64,000 bases of DNA from Bullera alba. Its lineage: Eukaryota; Basidiomycota; Tremellomycetes; Tremellales; Bulleraceae. Where the stretch lies: contig BCIX01000001.1 in the NCBI GenBank assembly GCA_001600095.1, positions 4,923,198 to 4,987,197 on the forward strand, given 5' to 3'. A program made the translations under genes and the position numbers. This document shows positions 11,546 through 24,712 of the stretch, one piece after another (the first letter of the stretch is position 1; each line of letters opens with the position of its first letter). The notes under the pieces are model-generated. The model saw nothing but the letters and a program-made list of their open reading frames with translations. It had not been told where the DNA came from and searched no databases.

Positions 11546-12817
11546 ATGACCTCACAACTCTCCAAGTTCTTGTCAAAGCTTGTCACTGTATACCTACGGT
11601 AGACGTGTGGTCGCCCGCATCACCTCTTGGCGAGACCGAGTCTGTGGGTCACCGTCAATCAACACATACTTGTAGTCAGACTCGGTGGAGAACATCGACA
11701 CGCTCGGTGGATGGGCATCTTCTGCTCAGTGCCGCGCATTCCTCATCGACGAGCACACCGTCGCTTGCCCTCGGACGGGGAAACGGGACTCGGACGGGCC
11801 CAGCAACCGCATGGTGAGAGTCAGGGAGGTGCAGGAGGTGGCAGGATATCCGATGTGAATGGTGGATTTGGTGAAGGCACCGATGTCGACGGACTTTGTC
11901 ATGGTCTAGTCGGTCAATCCAACTCAAATGAACCGGGGGAAGCATCTGAGAAACCTCCCCTCCGTCCTCTTGTCGCTCAGCCGGTGCTACATCTCGGCAA
12001 GTTCAGGTCGCTCGGCACCATCACCACTCGCCCCCGTCTCGCTCAGATCCGTAGTAACGACTTGCCTCGCTCGGAAAGCCCGGCCGCCCTTTCTGGCACT
12101 TCGACACCTGTCATATCACATCCATACCCTCTCACACCTAGGACGCGGAGTATCAGGTCTGGATCTCCTCAACAGCCTTCTTCCAAGACCCGGATCCAGC
12201 AACCGATCAGTCGCTCGCAATCGCCCTACGTCCGTGCGGGTCTGGTAGCACCACCGGTCATCCATCCCTTTCACCTTAGAGGTCGGTCAATCAGCTTTGC
12301 AGAGGGAACGTCGAGAATCGGACCGGGAAGCAAGGTTGTCATCAGGAAGGATTCCGCACCCGCTATGCCTACGAGCTCGGCCTACCCCAGCTCTCAATCG
12401 CGCTCACCTCAAGCCCGAGACGATGAAGCCAGGACCATACTGGCTCCAAAAGCTGTGGTATCCGGCGCCTCAGACTACGCCGACTTACTCAGACCTCTCG
12501 ACTCGACCTTGCACAGTGAGCCGAACCTCACATTGGAAACAGATCCAATGCCCGCGGACCCGGCTTCGGTGACCGGCTCCTTGAACTCTGCTACAACACA
12601 GGTGTATCCCGATCTACCGATGTACATCCCTCCTCACCTGCTCGAGCAGGTCTACTCCCAGCACAACTCGCCACGCTCATCACCGCCACCATCGCAGTCG
12701 TCACTCCGGGATGCAAGATCGGTTAGGAGCATCAAGGGCTCGGAGCGGAAGTTGCGGAAAATCCTACGGGTCGAGGGCGATTGGGAGGTGGTGCGGGAGG
12801 TCGATTGGGTGGTGTGA
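11546..12817 (+). CDS. Hypothetical Ser/Pro/Arg-rich protein
   Basis: Exons 11546-11598 and 11680-12817; 396 residues. The large exon is an uninterrupted frame. The first exon is my choice: ATG at 11546 gives MTSQLSKFLSKLVTVYLR and joins in phase across an 81 nt intron. An alternative start inside the large exon (GTG/CTG only in the first 150 bases) is less likely. No recognised domain. The middle is full of Ser-Pro and Arg-Ser-x-Ser-Pro motifs (TPRTRSIRSGSPQQPS; RSQSPY; RSISFAEG), possible sites for MAP, cyclin-dependent or basic-directed kinases. The C-terminus is a compact charged block (KGSERKLRKILRVEGDWEVV). The next gene, in convergent orientation, encodes a MAP kinase. A substrate relationship would be speculation. 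Confidence 0.6.
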
Positions 12818-13291
12818 AGGGGAGTTTACCTGGGAGAAGATGGGTTGGAGGCTGGAAGACGGGAGGTTTCGGCACAACGGAGGAAGGGTGAGGCGGTCAA
12901 TATGTTGCTTCGCTTCCCCCTGGATCCTGAGGATGGGCTGGACGACCTTTACGACACGATACGAATTTAGACGGTTTCCCGCACTTCACGAACACACGGC
13001 CTGGACCACGACCCACGACGAGATCGGACGACACGACTTTAACGACAGACACGCTACTCGATTAGCACTTTCACCTATTATCAAAATTATGAACGGCTTG
13101 TATGCTCACTCCCTGTCCAAGATTCGCTGTCAGATATCCCAGCTCATGCTAACAAGGTTGCATTGCCGCTTTACGCACGACTGATAACTACTGATTGGAC
13201 AAATGACCCTAACCCATTCAAACAATGCAAATGCCCCAACTCAGTCCACGCTCCATGCCTTCCTCACTATCTCACCCTCGCACTTCCGGAG
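12818..13291. other. Convergent intergenic region (3' UTRs)
   Basis: Tail-to-tail spacer of about 470 bases between the gene ending at 12817 and the MAP kinase gene ending at 13292 (or 13316). No gene, repeat or RNA structure noticed. Confidence 0.35.
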
Positions 13292-16782
<3,491 letters not shown>

Positions 16783-17714
16783 CTTGAACAGCGGTGGGAT
16801 TTGGCGCTGCACCTAGGTATGTGTAATGTGTTGGTAGGACGGATGGGTGTAGTCGAGGATGCTGGAATGTCGGTCTAGCTCGTTGTTGCGCTACTACTCC
16901 GCCGAGCTTGACAACGCGACGTCGCACGTTATGGCTCGAGTAGTACTCTAATGTAGGCTTCTGATCAGGTAGTGCTGAAGAGACGTGTGAAACGTCTGAA
17001 ACAGCTGTCACTGCCGCCGTCCTGGTATGCTTTCCCAAGGTCCGGAATGTCCAGTCGAGGTCCAGGTCTTGATCCAGCGTGACGTCTCACTCGTTTCTGC
17101 CGATCCTCTCGAGTCCGAATACTGTGTCCCAGGTCGATCGTATTGTGATGGTGTGTGTATCGATGTGGTATGTACTTGCTACCTCTTGCAAAATGGCTCT
17201 TGGGAAGGAATCTCAAAGTGGACCGAGGTAATGAGGTACGTTGTTCGCTGTCGAGTGTTGTCGCTGTGGTATGTTACCGCGGGGTTGAGGCGAGGTTTGC
17301 CGGCATTAGACACGAAATGGCGGTAATTAGGAAATCGATTACGCCACAGCGTCGATCCGTTCCTAAAGAGGCTTGAAAACAGTTTCACAGCGATCTCGTT
17401 AGGCTGCGGGGCAATCGATGCCCACCAAATGCCCACTATCATGAACTCGCTTGAGTTGCGGAGGGCCTCCATCGCTTCATGCCATTCATCACATATGAAT
17501 CACTACCTACAATACAGACAGTCTTAGATAAGCAGGAACCGAGATTTGGGTCGCATTGGGGTATACTAGCATATAGCTGGGGATAGGGGTCGGCCTTCCC
17601 TTTCTTGTCATCCTGTTCATTCCATTCTTCACATCCACCGCATCTCTCATCTGCAGCTTCCGCACCGCTCAACAAACACACACATTTGCCCTCCGCTGCG
17701 ACTACCGCTCCTCC
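16783..17714. promoter_or_regulatory. Intergenic region upstream of MPK1
   Basis: The 932 bases between the MPK1 start and the stop of the next minus-strand gene contain the MPK1 promoter and the neighbour's 3' UTR. No gene, TATA box or repeat is evident. The length is above average for this window, which would suit a regulated gene. Confidence 0.35.
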
Positions 17715-19024
17715 TCAGAACTCGTGGTTGAAGACGTCGTCCGACCTGCCCGACGTCTTCTTCTGCTGCTGTCCTCCATTTCCACCACGTCCATAGTCCT
17801 CCTCTCGACGATCGTAACCGCCGCCCTGCCTATCGCCAGACCTGCCGCCGCCGTATCCGTTATCAAGGTCGTCGATCAGACTGTGGTTGTTGTTCGAAGC
17901 CCATCCGCCCTGACCGCCACTAGACTTGGCGGCAGCTTGAGCCTTCTTCTTGTCCTTTTTGGACTTTGAACCATAGTCTCTTCCCCACTCGGGCACATCG
18001 TCGTCCATGCCAGCAGGAGGGTAGGCTGACCCGGAGGAGTTGGAGTTTGTCCTCGTGGCTTTCTGCGGGAGTGTAAGCGAGACCACCGATTTTGACATGA
18101 AATGTACTTACCGTTCGCTCCCAACGGTCTCCTTGCTGTTGCTGCTTCTTTTTGTGCTTGGAGCCGCCTTCGACCACCGCGCCCTCAAAGTTGGCAGGGT
18201 AATGCCAGTGCCTCTGGTTCGGAGCTTGGTCTGCGCGTTGTCAGCCTTGCTCAACTACTGCACAGCATCCTTCACCACTCACCCTCGTTGTAATACTCCG
18301 CGTCGGCCCTGTCGTCCCAGAGACCCTCCTCTCGGCGCCGATTGGCAGCCTCAATCTCGCGCTCAGACTGCGGCACGTAGTTGTCTCCCTCCTCTCCGTC
18401 CTCCAGGGCTTGACCAACGTGGGCAGACTCGTGGTTCCTCTCGTTGTATCGCTTGGACCACTCGCTCTTCTTTGTCCTCCTGTCGAGGTCGCTTCGGTCG
18501 ATGAGACCGGCCTGGGGAGTGTGAGCGCGATGAGTGACAGCCGCGGATTATGCTCACCTTGAGAGCCCATTTGGGCGTACGAGCTTTATTGGTGCTGGCA
18601 AGGGGTCAGCGATAGCCGGTAAGGTATCAGGTGCGCAACTGACTTGTTCCGTATATTCTGGATATAGAAGCTGGCATTTCGTCAGTACAATCCTACGGTA
18701 CTGGCCACCAAGCGGCTCACTTGTGGAAATGCGACGGGATGTCTAGGTCATGATCAGCACTAATCCATTTGAGGCATTTTCACTCAGTGTCCTACTCACA
18801 CCCGCAGATGGTCAAAAAGACATTGATGAAGAAGTCAGTCCCTATGCCGAAACGCAGTGCCACAGCTGAGTCAATGCATCAGCACGGCAGATCATTGAGC
18901 AACGGGTGCGCAACTCACCGATCGGGGGCAGCAGGACACCGCAGAGGAAGAGAAGGAACTGGAACCCATGGTGTTTTTTGGGTGTGAGATCAATCTTCTT
19001 CGGTAGATGATGGTTGTAAGACAT
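17715..19024 (-). CDS. Pmp3/UPF0057-domain protein with long hydrophilic C-terminal tail
   Basis: Eight exons: 18919-19024, 18800-18865, 18721-18742, 18644-18670, 18558-18594, 18283-18511, 18112-18230 and 17715-18062; 317 residues. Residues about 20-70 form a Pmp3/RCI2 unit: first helix FQFLLFLCGVLLPPIAVAL, then GIGTDFFINVFLTICGYIPSHFHNFYI. Short exons of 22, 27 and 37 nt are needed to keep it. Pmp3 proteins are ~55-residue plasma-membrane proteolipids affecting membrane potential and salt tolerance. Here the domain is followed by ~245 hydrophilic residues: a helix with YVPQSEREIEAANRRREEGL, a Lys/Gln-rich stretch and a Gly/Asn/Arg/Asp-rich end (GGGRSGDRQGGGYDRR). The tail suggests RNA or protein contacts at the membrane, but no function can be assigned to it. 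Confidence 0.82.
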
Positions 19025-19788
19025 GATCACAAGAGCTCAAGTGCTGAGCAAAGTATCGAGAAGGGGTTAATGAGTTGGTTGTAAGAAGTCGCCGCGGTAA
19101 CCAGAGTTGTGCGGCGGAAATGGCCGAGATTGTTGACAAAGGGGATTGGTGTGATCTTTGCGGGAACGCTATCGATCCAAGTCGTGACTTTGGATCGCTT
19201 CGATTCGATGATACGAGCGTGACCCAGACGGTGTACTCGCTTGCCGCAATGAGCCCTTTGGTTACGAACGCGGTAGGGGTAATGTCGAGCAGAGTGAGTT
19301 GTCGAGTCCAAGACATGACCGAGCTGAATCGCGCCGCGCCCGGCCGGCGAGCGAGCGGAAGCGCGCAAGGCCTGCTTAAATAGTCCACCCTGTTTGGGAA
19401 GCACCGGTTAAGGTTTGCTGGCCAACTTACGTAAACTGCTTCAGCTTCCTGTGCAGCGCAGCAGCGAACCTGTCATTCGGCCATGGCCTTTTCAATTCTG
19501 TTGTTCTTGACACGAGGCAGGAGGCCGAGTATAGCATCGTGAGAACATGGTTCTCGCCAGCAAGTATGCAGTATTCATGGTCGAAGCAGCCGAAAGCGAA
19601 GGAATAGATACGCCTGGAGCCCATATCGCCGGGGAATGATACAGCTCACCTACAGTTCAGTTGTTTCAGAGCCAGAGCCAAAGCCAAAGGGACACCATTA
19701 GAGGCCGGGGGGACAGGTCACGCAAAGGATTGAACGTTCGAAGCTTCATCGACTGGAGACCTGATCAAGCAGCTATCATCATAACGTT
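19025..19788. promoter_or_regulatory. Divergent intergenic region
   Basis: The 764-base promoter region between the Pmp3-like gene (leftward) and the UPF0658-type gene (rightward). A GC-rich island lies at 19329-19362, in an otherwise balanced sequence. Open frames here overlap on both strands and look random. Confidence 0.35.
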
Positions 19789-21684
19789 ATGGACCCAGAG
19801 GAGAGACGAGTGAAGCGTTCGTATCGCACTCTAGTTAGTCGGAATGAGAAGCTCTACATGGGCGTCGGTACGTGCTCAGTTTGGGCTGCTCAACTTGACC
19901 CTGACGGAACATCTCAGCGGTCGGTGAAGCACTGATAATCTTAGCCATCGCCGCTACCGCCTTTGGGGTCATAGAGGTCGGTTCATCTTCGATCTCACTC
20001 TTCCTTCTGATTCCCAAGCGTTGGGCGACTGAGCTCTACGCATCTACAGGCCAATGTCGAAGGCAGCGGGTCGAAAGAAAAGACTGTCTCGGTGTACCTT
20101 GCAGTCTTCATAGTAGCACAGTGAGTACCTCTCCTGCTGAGCGAAGACTGAGCCCGTCTTCTAGGATCTTCTCCCTACTATACGTCTTCGATGCCCTGCG
20201 AGCAAGGAATGTGATACAGGTACGGCGGGAGAACGGTCCTCCCTTATAGTGACACAACTGACTTGACCACAGCTTCTCCTCCACTTGGTGTTCCAGTTGT
20301 GTATCTTCGTCTACTCCATCCTACAGATTCCACAGATATCTAGCGCTCTAGGCAGCCTCCCATCCGACGCATGCGGCTCATTCAAGGTACGCCAGTCCTC
20401 CACAGTCCACATCGGCTGCTATTACTATCACCTTCACTAAGGGACCTCTCAGTCATGCACTGGCCCTGGCAGCCTATTTGCCCTCGTCAAGAAGCTCTTC
20501 ATCGTGAGTATCCTCCTACGAAGCCGCCCTCAACTGGACTCTTCGTTTTCAGGTCACCCCTGTTATACTTGGATTATGCACTACTGCATTTGGCGTACTG
20601 ACCACTCGACTCTACGTCGAGTTTGTTTGGGCCATCTTCCACCTCGTCGGAGCGTCACCAGCGATGAAGCGTGAGTCACTCACTTCTCCCGGCTAAACGA
20701 TACTGACTCGGTCCTGTCCTGGGCATAGGAATGCATAGAGACTACCAGACCTTTCTCTCACTCTTAAAATCGCTGCTCTTCTTCGCCTTGGCCTTTTGTT
20801 TAGCAGTGAGTGTCTCGAGTGGGGACCAGGCTGGAAACTGATACTGTCGACCAGTACCTTGTCCTGGTCACGAGTCTGTCGTCCAATCGAGCCGAGTTGT
20901 AGGTCTTCATTGAGGGGTCCAGATCTCGAAAGCTGACGACCGTCCAGTATCATCACCATCATCGCTCTGCCGCTCGCGGCTGGCTGTATGTTTGTCTGCG
21001 GCTGGGCGCTCAGAGCGGAGAACAAGCCGTAAGTGCACGATTATCCGTTTTGTAGTTATGGGCTCTCATGCTGATTATGCTGATCTGCGATTTGCGTAGA
21101 ACCATGGCGGCTTGCCTGGTGGTCATGGTTGCGGGCTTGGTGTACTTCATGTGAGTGACATCTATGCGCCCCTTAGTCAAGCCCATATACTAATTTTGTC
21201 TGTCATCAGTTACAAGCTTGCTTCAATGTGGTTGCCTCGTACGGCGTGGTTGTACGCCAACACCCGGATCACCATGGCCTTGTTCTGTGAGTTATTGTGT
21301 CCACCTCGTCAGTACCATCTGGCTGACGCTAGCCAGCCGTGTTTGCGATCATCATACTGGCGAGTCAATGTCCCTGGTGAAAAGGGTTCCAGCTCACGCT
21401 ATCCAGGTCGTTACGTTCATCTGCGGCTGCTTGTGCATGTCGAACTTTGGCAAAGGTCTGAAGCAAGCGCATTGTAAGCAATCAATCCATCCGAGCCTGA
21501 CCTCGTATCAGTCCTGATGACCCGCCTGCCAGACAATCCGGAGAACAAGACGTCTCTGCTGGCGCTCATGGCGAATACGAGGTATCAAGAGCAAGTCAGG
21601 GCGGAGCTGAGCACGGCAGGAGCAACGAAGGATCCTAGAGGATCCGGTATTGCAGATGATCCGGAGAGGTTGGTCATCGATTGA
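19789..21684 (+). CDS. Multi-pass Golgi/endomembrane protein, UPF0658 type
   Basis: Fifteen exons: 19789-19867, 19918-19976, 20050-20120, 20165-20219, 20273-20386, 20453-20503, 20553-20670, 20729-20805, 20855-20898, 20948-21028, 21100-21150, 21210-21286, 21337-21359, 21407-21473 and 21512-21684; 379 residues. About eight hydrophobic helices run through it, e.g. VSVYLAVFIVAQIFSLLYVF, then HRDYQTFLSLLKSLLFFALA and PTMAACLVVMVAGLVYF. The order (Tyr-rich second helix, DALR-RN-IQ linker, YQTFLSLLK before a Phe-rich helix) matches the fungal UPF0658 Golgi membrane family, whose biochemical role is unknown. The cytosolic C-tail is charged. The intron 21360-21406 has a GC-AG border. No GT donor nearby keeps both flanking helices in frame. 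Confidence 0.75.
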
Positions 21685-22016
21685 CAGATTGAATGATGGG
21701 GCCGAGAGGAGGCAAAGATCTCGATATGCAGGTGCCTGCAGGTGCATACCTCGAACTACGACGGTGGATCGTTTTGCAGCATGGTACGCACTAGACTGGC
21801 AGTCTGCGTTGAACCTGAATCGATCTCTTGGATGCGGGATTCTATGGACCGCCAAATGTGGGATTCTATTATTTTCCCGGAATTAAACATTTTATCCCAG
21901 AAAGTCAGTCGTCGTTTCTGACCACATCGCACCCAACCTGCCAGCTACGACGAGGACTACAAGTTCGTTATAGCCATCCGTACACAGCTCTATCCCGCGC
22001 TCACCACCCTATCGCC
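21685..22016. promoter_or_regulatory. Intergenic region upstream of uL29m
   Basis: 332 bases between two rightward genes. It holds a direct repeat GGGATTCTAT (21836-21845 and 21860-21869) and an inverted pair TGGGAT/ATCCCA (21859-21864 and 21894-21899) around an AT-rich core, 120-180 bases before the uL29m start. Confidence 0.35.
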
Positions 22017-23408
22017 ATGTCTCTACCGTCATCAGCAGTCTCGCGCCTACCTCGACTGTTTCTTGGCGGAATGCGGTCGATGCACTCTGGCGGCAGGCCG
22101 ATCGCCCATCCACCTCAGGGAGGTGCCGGTTCTTCCACCGGTGCAAGTGGAACCAGTCCTGGAATGCCGAAAGCAGCAGATGGGCTCCTTGCTCCTGGAG
22201 AAGGTAGCACATCTACGCCAGATGTGAACAATGCTGGTGCCAGCTCGCTACCGATCGAAGAGAACGCCGAGAGATCGAAACGTCCAACATCGTGGCCAAC
22301 AGAATCGACAAAATCAGCAGATCTACCTCCAGTTGAGGATTATTCGGTGATCACAGAACGGTCACTGGAAGGCAAGATGGTGCGGTACCACGTCTCGCCA
22401 GAGGGAACACGGACGCTCATTCCCGACGATGTTCGACCGCCAAGGAGGACAATCGTTCAGATGGCTAGCGGGTATCCGGAACCTCACGTCTGGCCACCGA
22501 CACGACGTGCCCAGAACAAGAGGGACGAGCTACATCCCCTCTACAAGTTCTTTAAGATACAGCCTGAAGCCCTGGTCTGCGTCAACGAGTCGGAAGACCC
22601 CAACGAGTGGAAGTCGTCACCACCCAAAGTCGGCGCCCTGCCAGATGTCGATATCGAAGTCTTTAGTGAGTTTTGCCTCAATCCAGGAGATGCACCCAAG
22701 CGTATGGCTCAGTGGCTGACTTCGATGTCCTATAGCCGGACAGTCATGGTCTGTCAAGTTGCTGCGACTGAAAAGTTTCCAAGACTTGCACACACTTTGG
22801 TACCTCTTGCTCCGGGAGAGGAATCTTATCGCGACCCAGCTGCAGGAGAAGAGGAGACTTCGGGTCTCACCGGGTATTGGTGCCAAGGCTTACAGCGACA
22901 AACGCCAAAAGGTAAGTTCTGATCCGAGGTGTCGCCCACGCCGCGTGCCCATTTACTCAGATGCTGACCCGAGGAACAGGTCCAGAGATCGATGGCGGCT
23001 ATCAAAGCCGTGCTGCACGAACGTCGACTAGGTGTCATGGCCGCCGTGTCACCATACATTGGCCTGGATTCTGAAGCTGTGCATCCACACGACTTCAAGA
23101 CCGACCCCGGCAATACACACGACGCCCTGTACACCAAGCCAGAGTTGGCGAATGCCGAATGGAAGGATATCAGGATTCCCGCCGCCACTTTAAGAGCACA
23201 GAAGGCGAAACACGAGCAGCGCTGTGATCAGCAGCCCGGGGAGGAGGAGGAACAGCTCGAAGAATCAGCGACAACACCTACACCGACATCAGAAGCACCC
23301 GCAGCGGCCAGTGAGGGCAATGTGGGCAAGCTGGAGGTAGAGAGTAAGGACGAGGGCTTCGGCGGAGGCAAGGAAGCCGAGGAGTTTGTGCGAGAGACGA
23401 AGATCTGA
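22017..23408 (+). CDS. Mitochondrial large-subunit ribosomal protein uL29m (MRPL47/Mrpl4 family)
   Basis: Exons 22017-22665, 22736-22911 and 22980-23408; 417 residues. The N-terminus ([20 protein letters not shown]) is Arg/Ser/Leu-rich without acidic residues, a mitochondrial presequence. The family core spans exons 1-3: HPLYKFF, then across the first junction [20 protein letters not shown] followed by WYLLLRERN, the hallmark of the MRPL47/uL29m family. uL29 sits at the polypeptide exit tunnel of the large subunit. Compared with bacterial L29 (~65 residues) there are ~130 extra N-terminal residues and an acidic, Glu-rich C-terminal tail. A neighbouring gene, in convergent orientation, encodes another mitochondrial protein (NDUFB3). 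Confidence 0.87.
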
Positions 23409-23862
23409 TTGGCGGCCGGAGTTGGGAGGTAGCACTGGCACATCGGGTGGAGGCGGCGTCCATGCATGTATCATCGAATGTCAATCAGCGGTCTCACGAG
23501 ACAAGATGGATTTGCGATCAGTGACATGCCTGTGGCACCAAGAACGGCGCCGAATTTTGCTGCGCAGGGTTGCGGTGGTAACCATATCCGAAGATCAAAG
23601 GCTCAACGAGTCCACTTGTCAGCTGTAACGGTCCCACTTGGAGAGCCAATCAAGACGTTGACTTTCGTCAGGGTCCGAGTATTTTGGTCCAATGTGTGCC
23701 ATGTTATCATACAACAACTTCAATGCGCCCTAGGCCGCGAGTCCAAGTCTGTGCTTCAGGCCTCCAGGCCCCTATCCCTCTAGACCTGCGTCTGGGTCTC
23801 CAACGTTCCTCTATTTTGGTTGCCAGAGTTAAGTATCTTCTCGTCTCCGTCACCGTTTCCGT
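23409..23862. other. Convergent intergenic region (3' UTRs)
   Basis: 454-base tail-to-tail spacer between uL29m and NDUFB3. No gene, repeat or structured RNA noticed. Confidence 0.35.
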
Positions 23863-24111
23863 CTAGTGTTGCGAGCTCTTGGTTGCGAAGAAGTCGTCGT
23901 AAATGACATAGGCGGCGAATGCGACTGAGGCAATGCCGAATCCTGGGAACGCGGATCTGAGAGTGACAGGTGTCATCAGCGTCCGAATCCTTGATTATGT
24001 ATCACGCCCAAGGACGACTGCTCACTTGAACATGTGCCTGTTTGAGAAGATTGGGTGTTTCCTCCACGCCTCCCGCTTGGCCCAGGGATCTCTGTACAGT
24101 GGTCCTGGCAT
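23863..24111 (-). CDS. NADH dehydrogenase (complex I) subunit B12 / NDUFB3
   Basis: Exons 24026-24111 and 23863-23956 (minus strand); only 59 residues. The sequence begins MPGPLYRDPWAKREAWRK, the RDPWA-x-x-EAWR signature of the B12 family, followed by FSNRHMFKSAFPGFGIA and one membrane helix (GIASVAFAAYVIY) with a short polar end. NDUFB3 is a single-span accessory subunit in the proximal part of the complex I membrane arm of the inner mitochondrial membrane. It is shorter than the human protein (~98 residues), as fungal B12 proteins usually are. The ATG at 24111 immediately follows CTAG, a probable acceptor of a 5' UTR intron (donor GTGAGT near 24162), so the start codon is at the first base of the second transcribed exon. 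Confidence 0.88.
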
Positions 24112-24712
24112 CTAGTCGAAGCCGTTAATATGTTGAGAGTATACTTTGGCGACTTTACTCACGTTGCTCTGCGTTGTCTGAGCTTGTTGAAGGTGAGCAG
24201 TGACTATAGCAGGATGATGCTAATGCAGCGTGGTGGATGACTTGGATCTGAGCACGCTGGGTGGCGGCGTTACAAGCTATAAAAAGTTCCGAGTGTGGCA
24301 GTTTTGTGTTCCACCCAGCGGCTGCTAGTCCGAGTTTAGCCTTCGACGTTTTGTCGACTAGTAGTAGTCACTAGCAGATCGTCCTCGTCCTTCAAGCATC
24401 GTCCATTGACAACGAAGTCACCTGTGCATTCGACGCCTCGACTCACAGGATCGTCTCGCCTCGACCTCTTTCAGAATCGAGCGACCTGTAAAATAGTCGA
24501 GCATACCGATCTTCCTGTCACCTTTGGACGATCCGGCGACCCTCTCAACTCTGGGTTTCAAGTTTTCAATCCACCTAGCTCGCTACTCTACTCCGCTCTA
24601 TCCCTAGTCTGCACAAAGGCCCAATGGGGTCCAACGACGACTTGCCTAGCGTCACCTACACCTCACCCACGATCTAGGTCACCACTCTCCATTCCCACAA
24701 CAGCCTCGCGAC
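24112..24712. promoter_or_regulatory. Divergent intergenic region
   Basis: About 600 bases shared by NDUFB3 (leftward, including its 5' UTR intron, about 24112-24162) and the coiled-coil gene (rightward). Out-of-frame ATGs at 24406 and 24627 precede the rightward start, so upstream ORFs in the leader are possible. No TATA box recognised. Confidence 0.35.
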
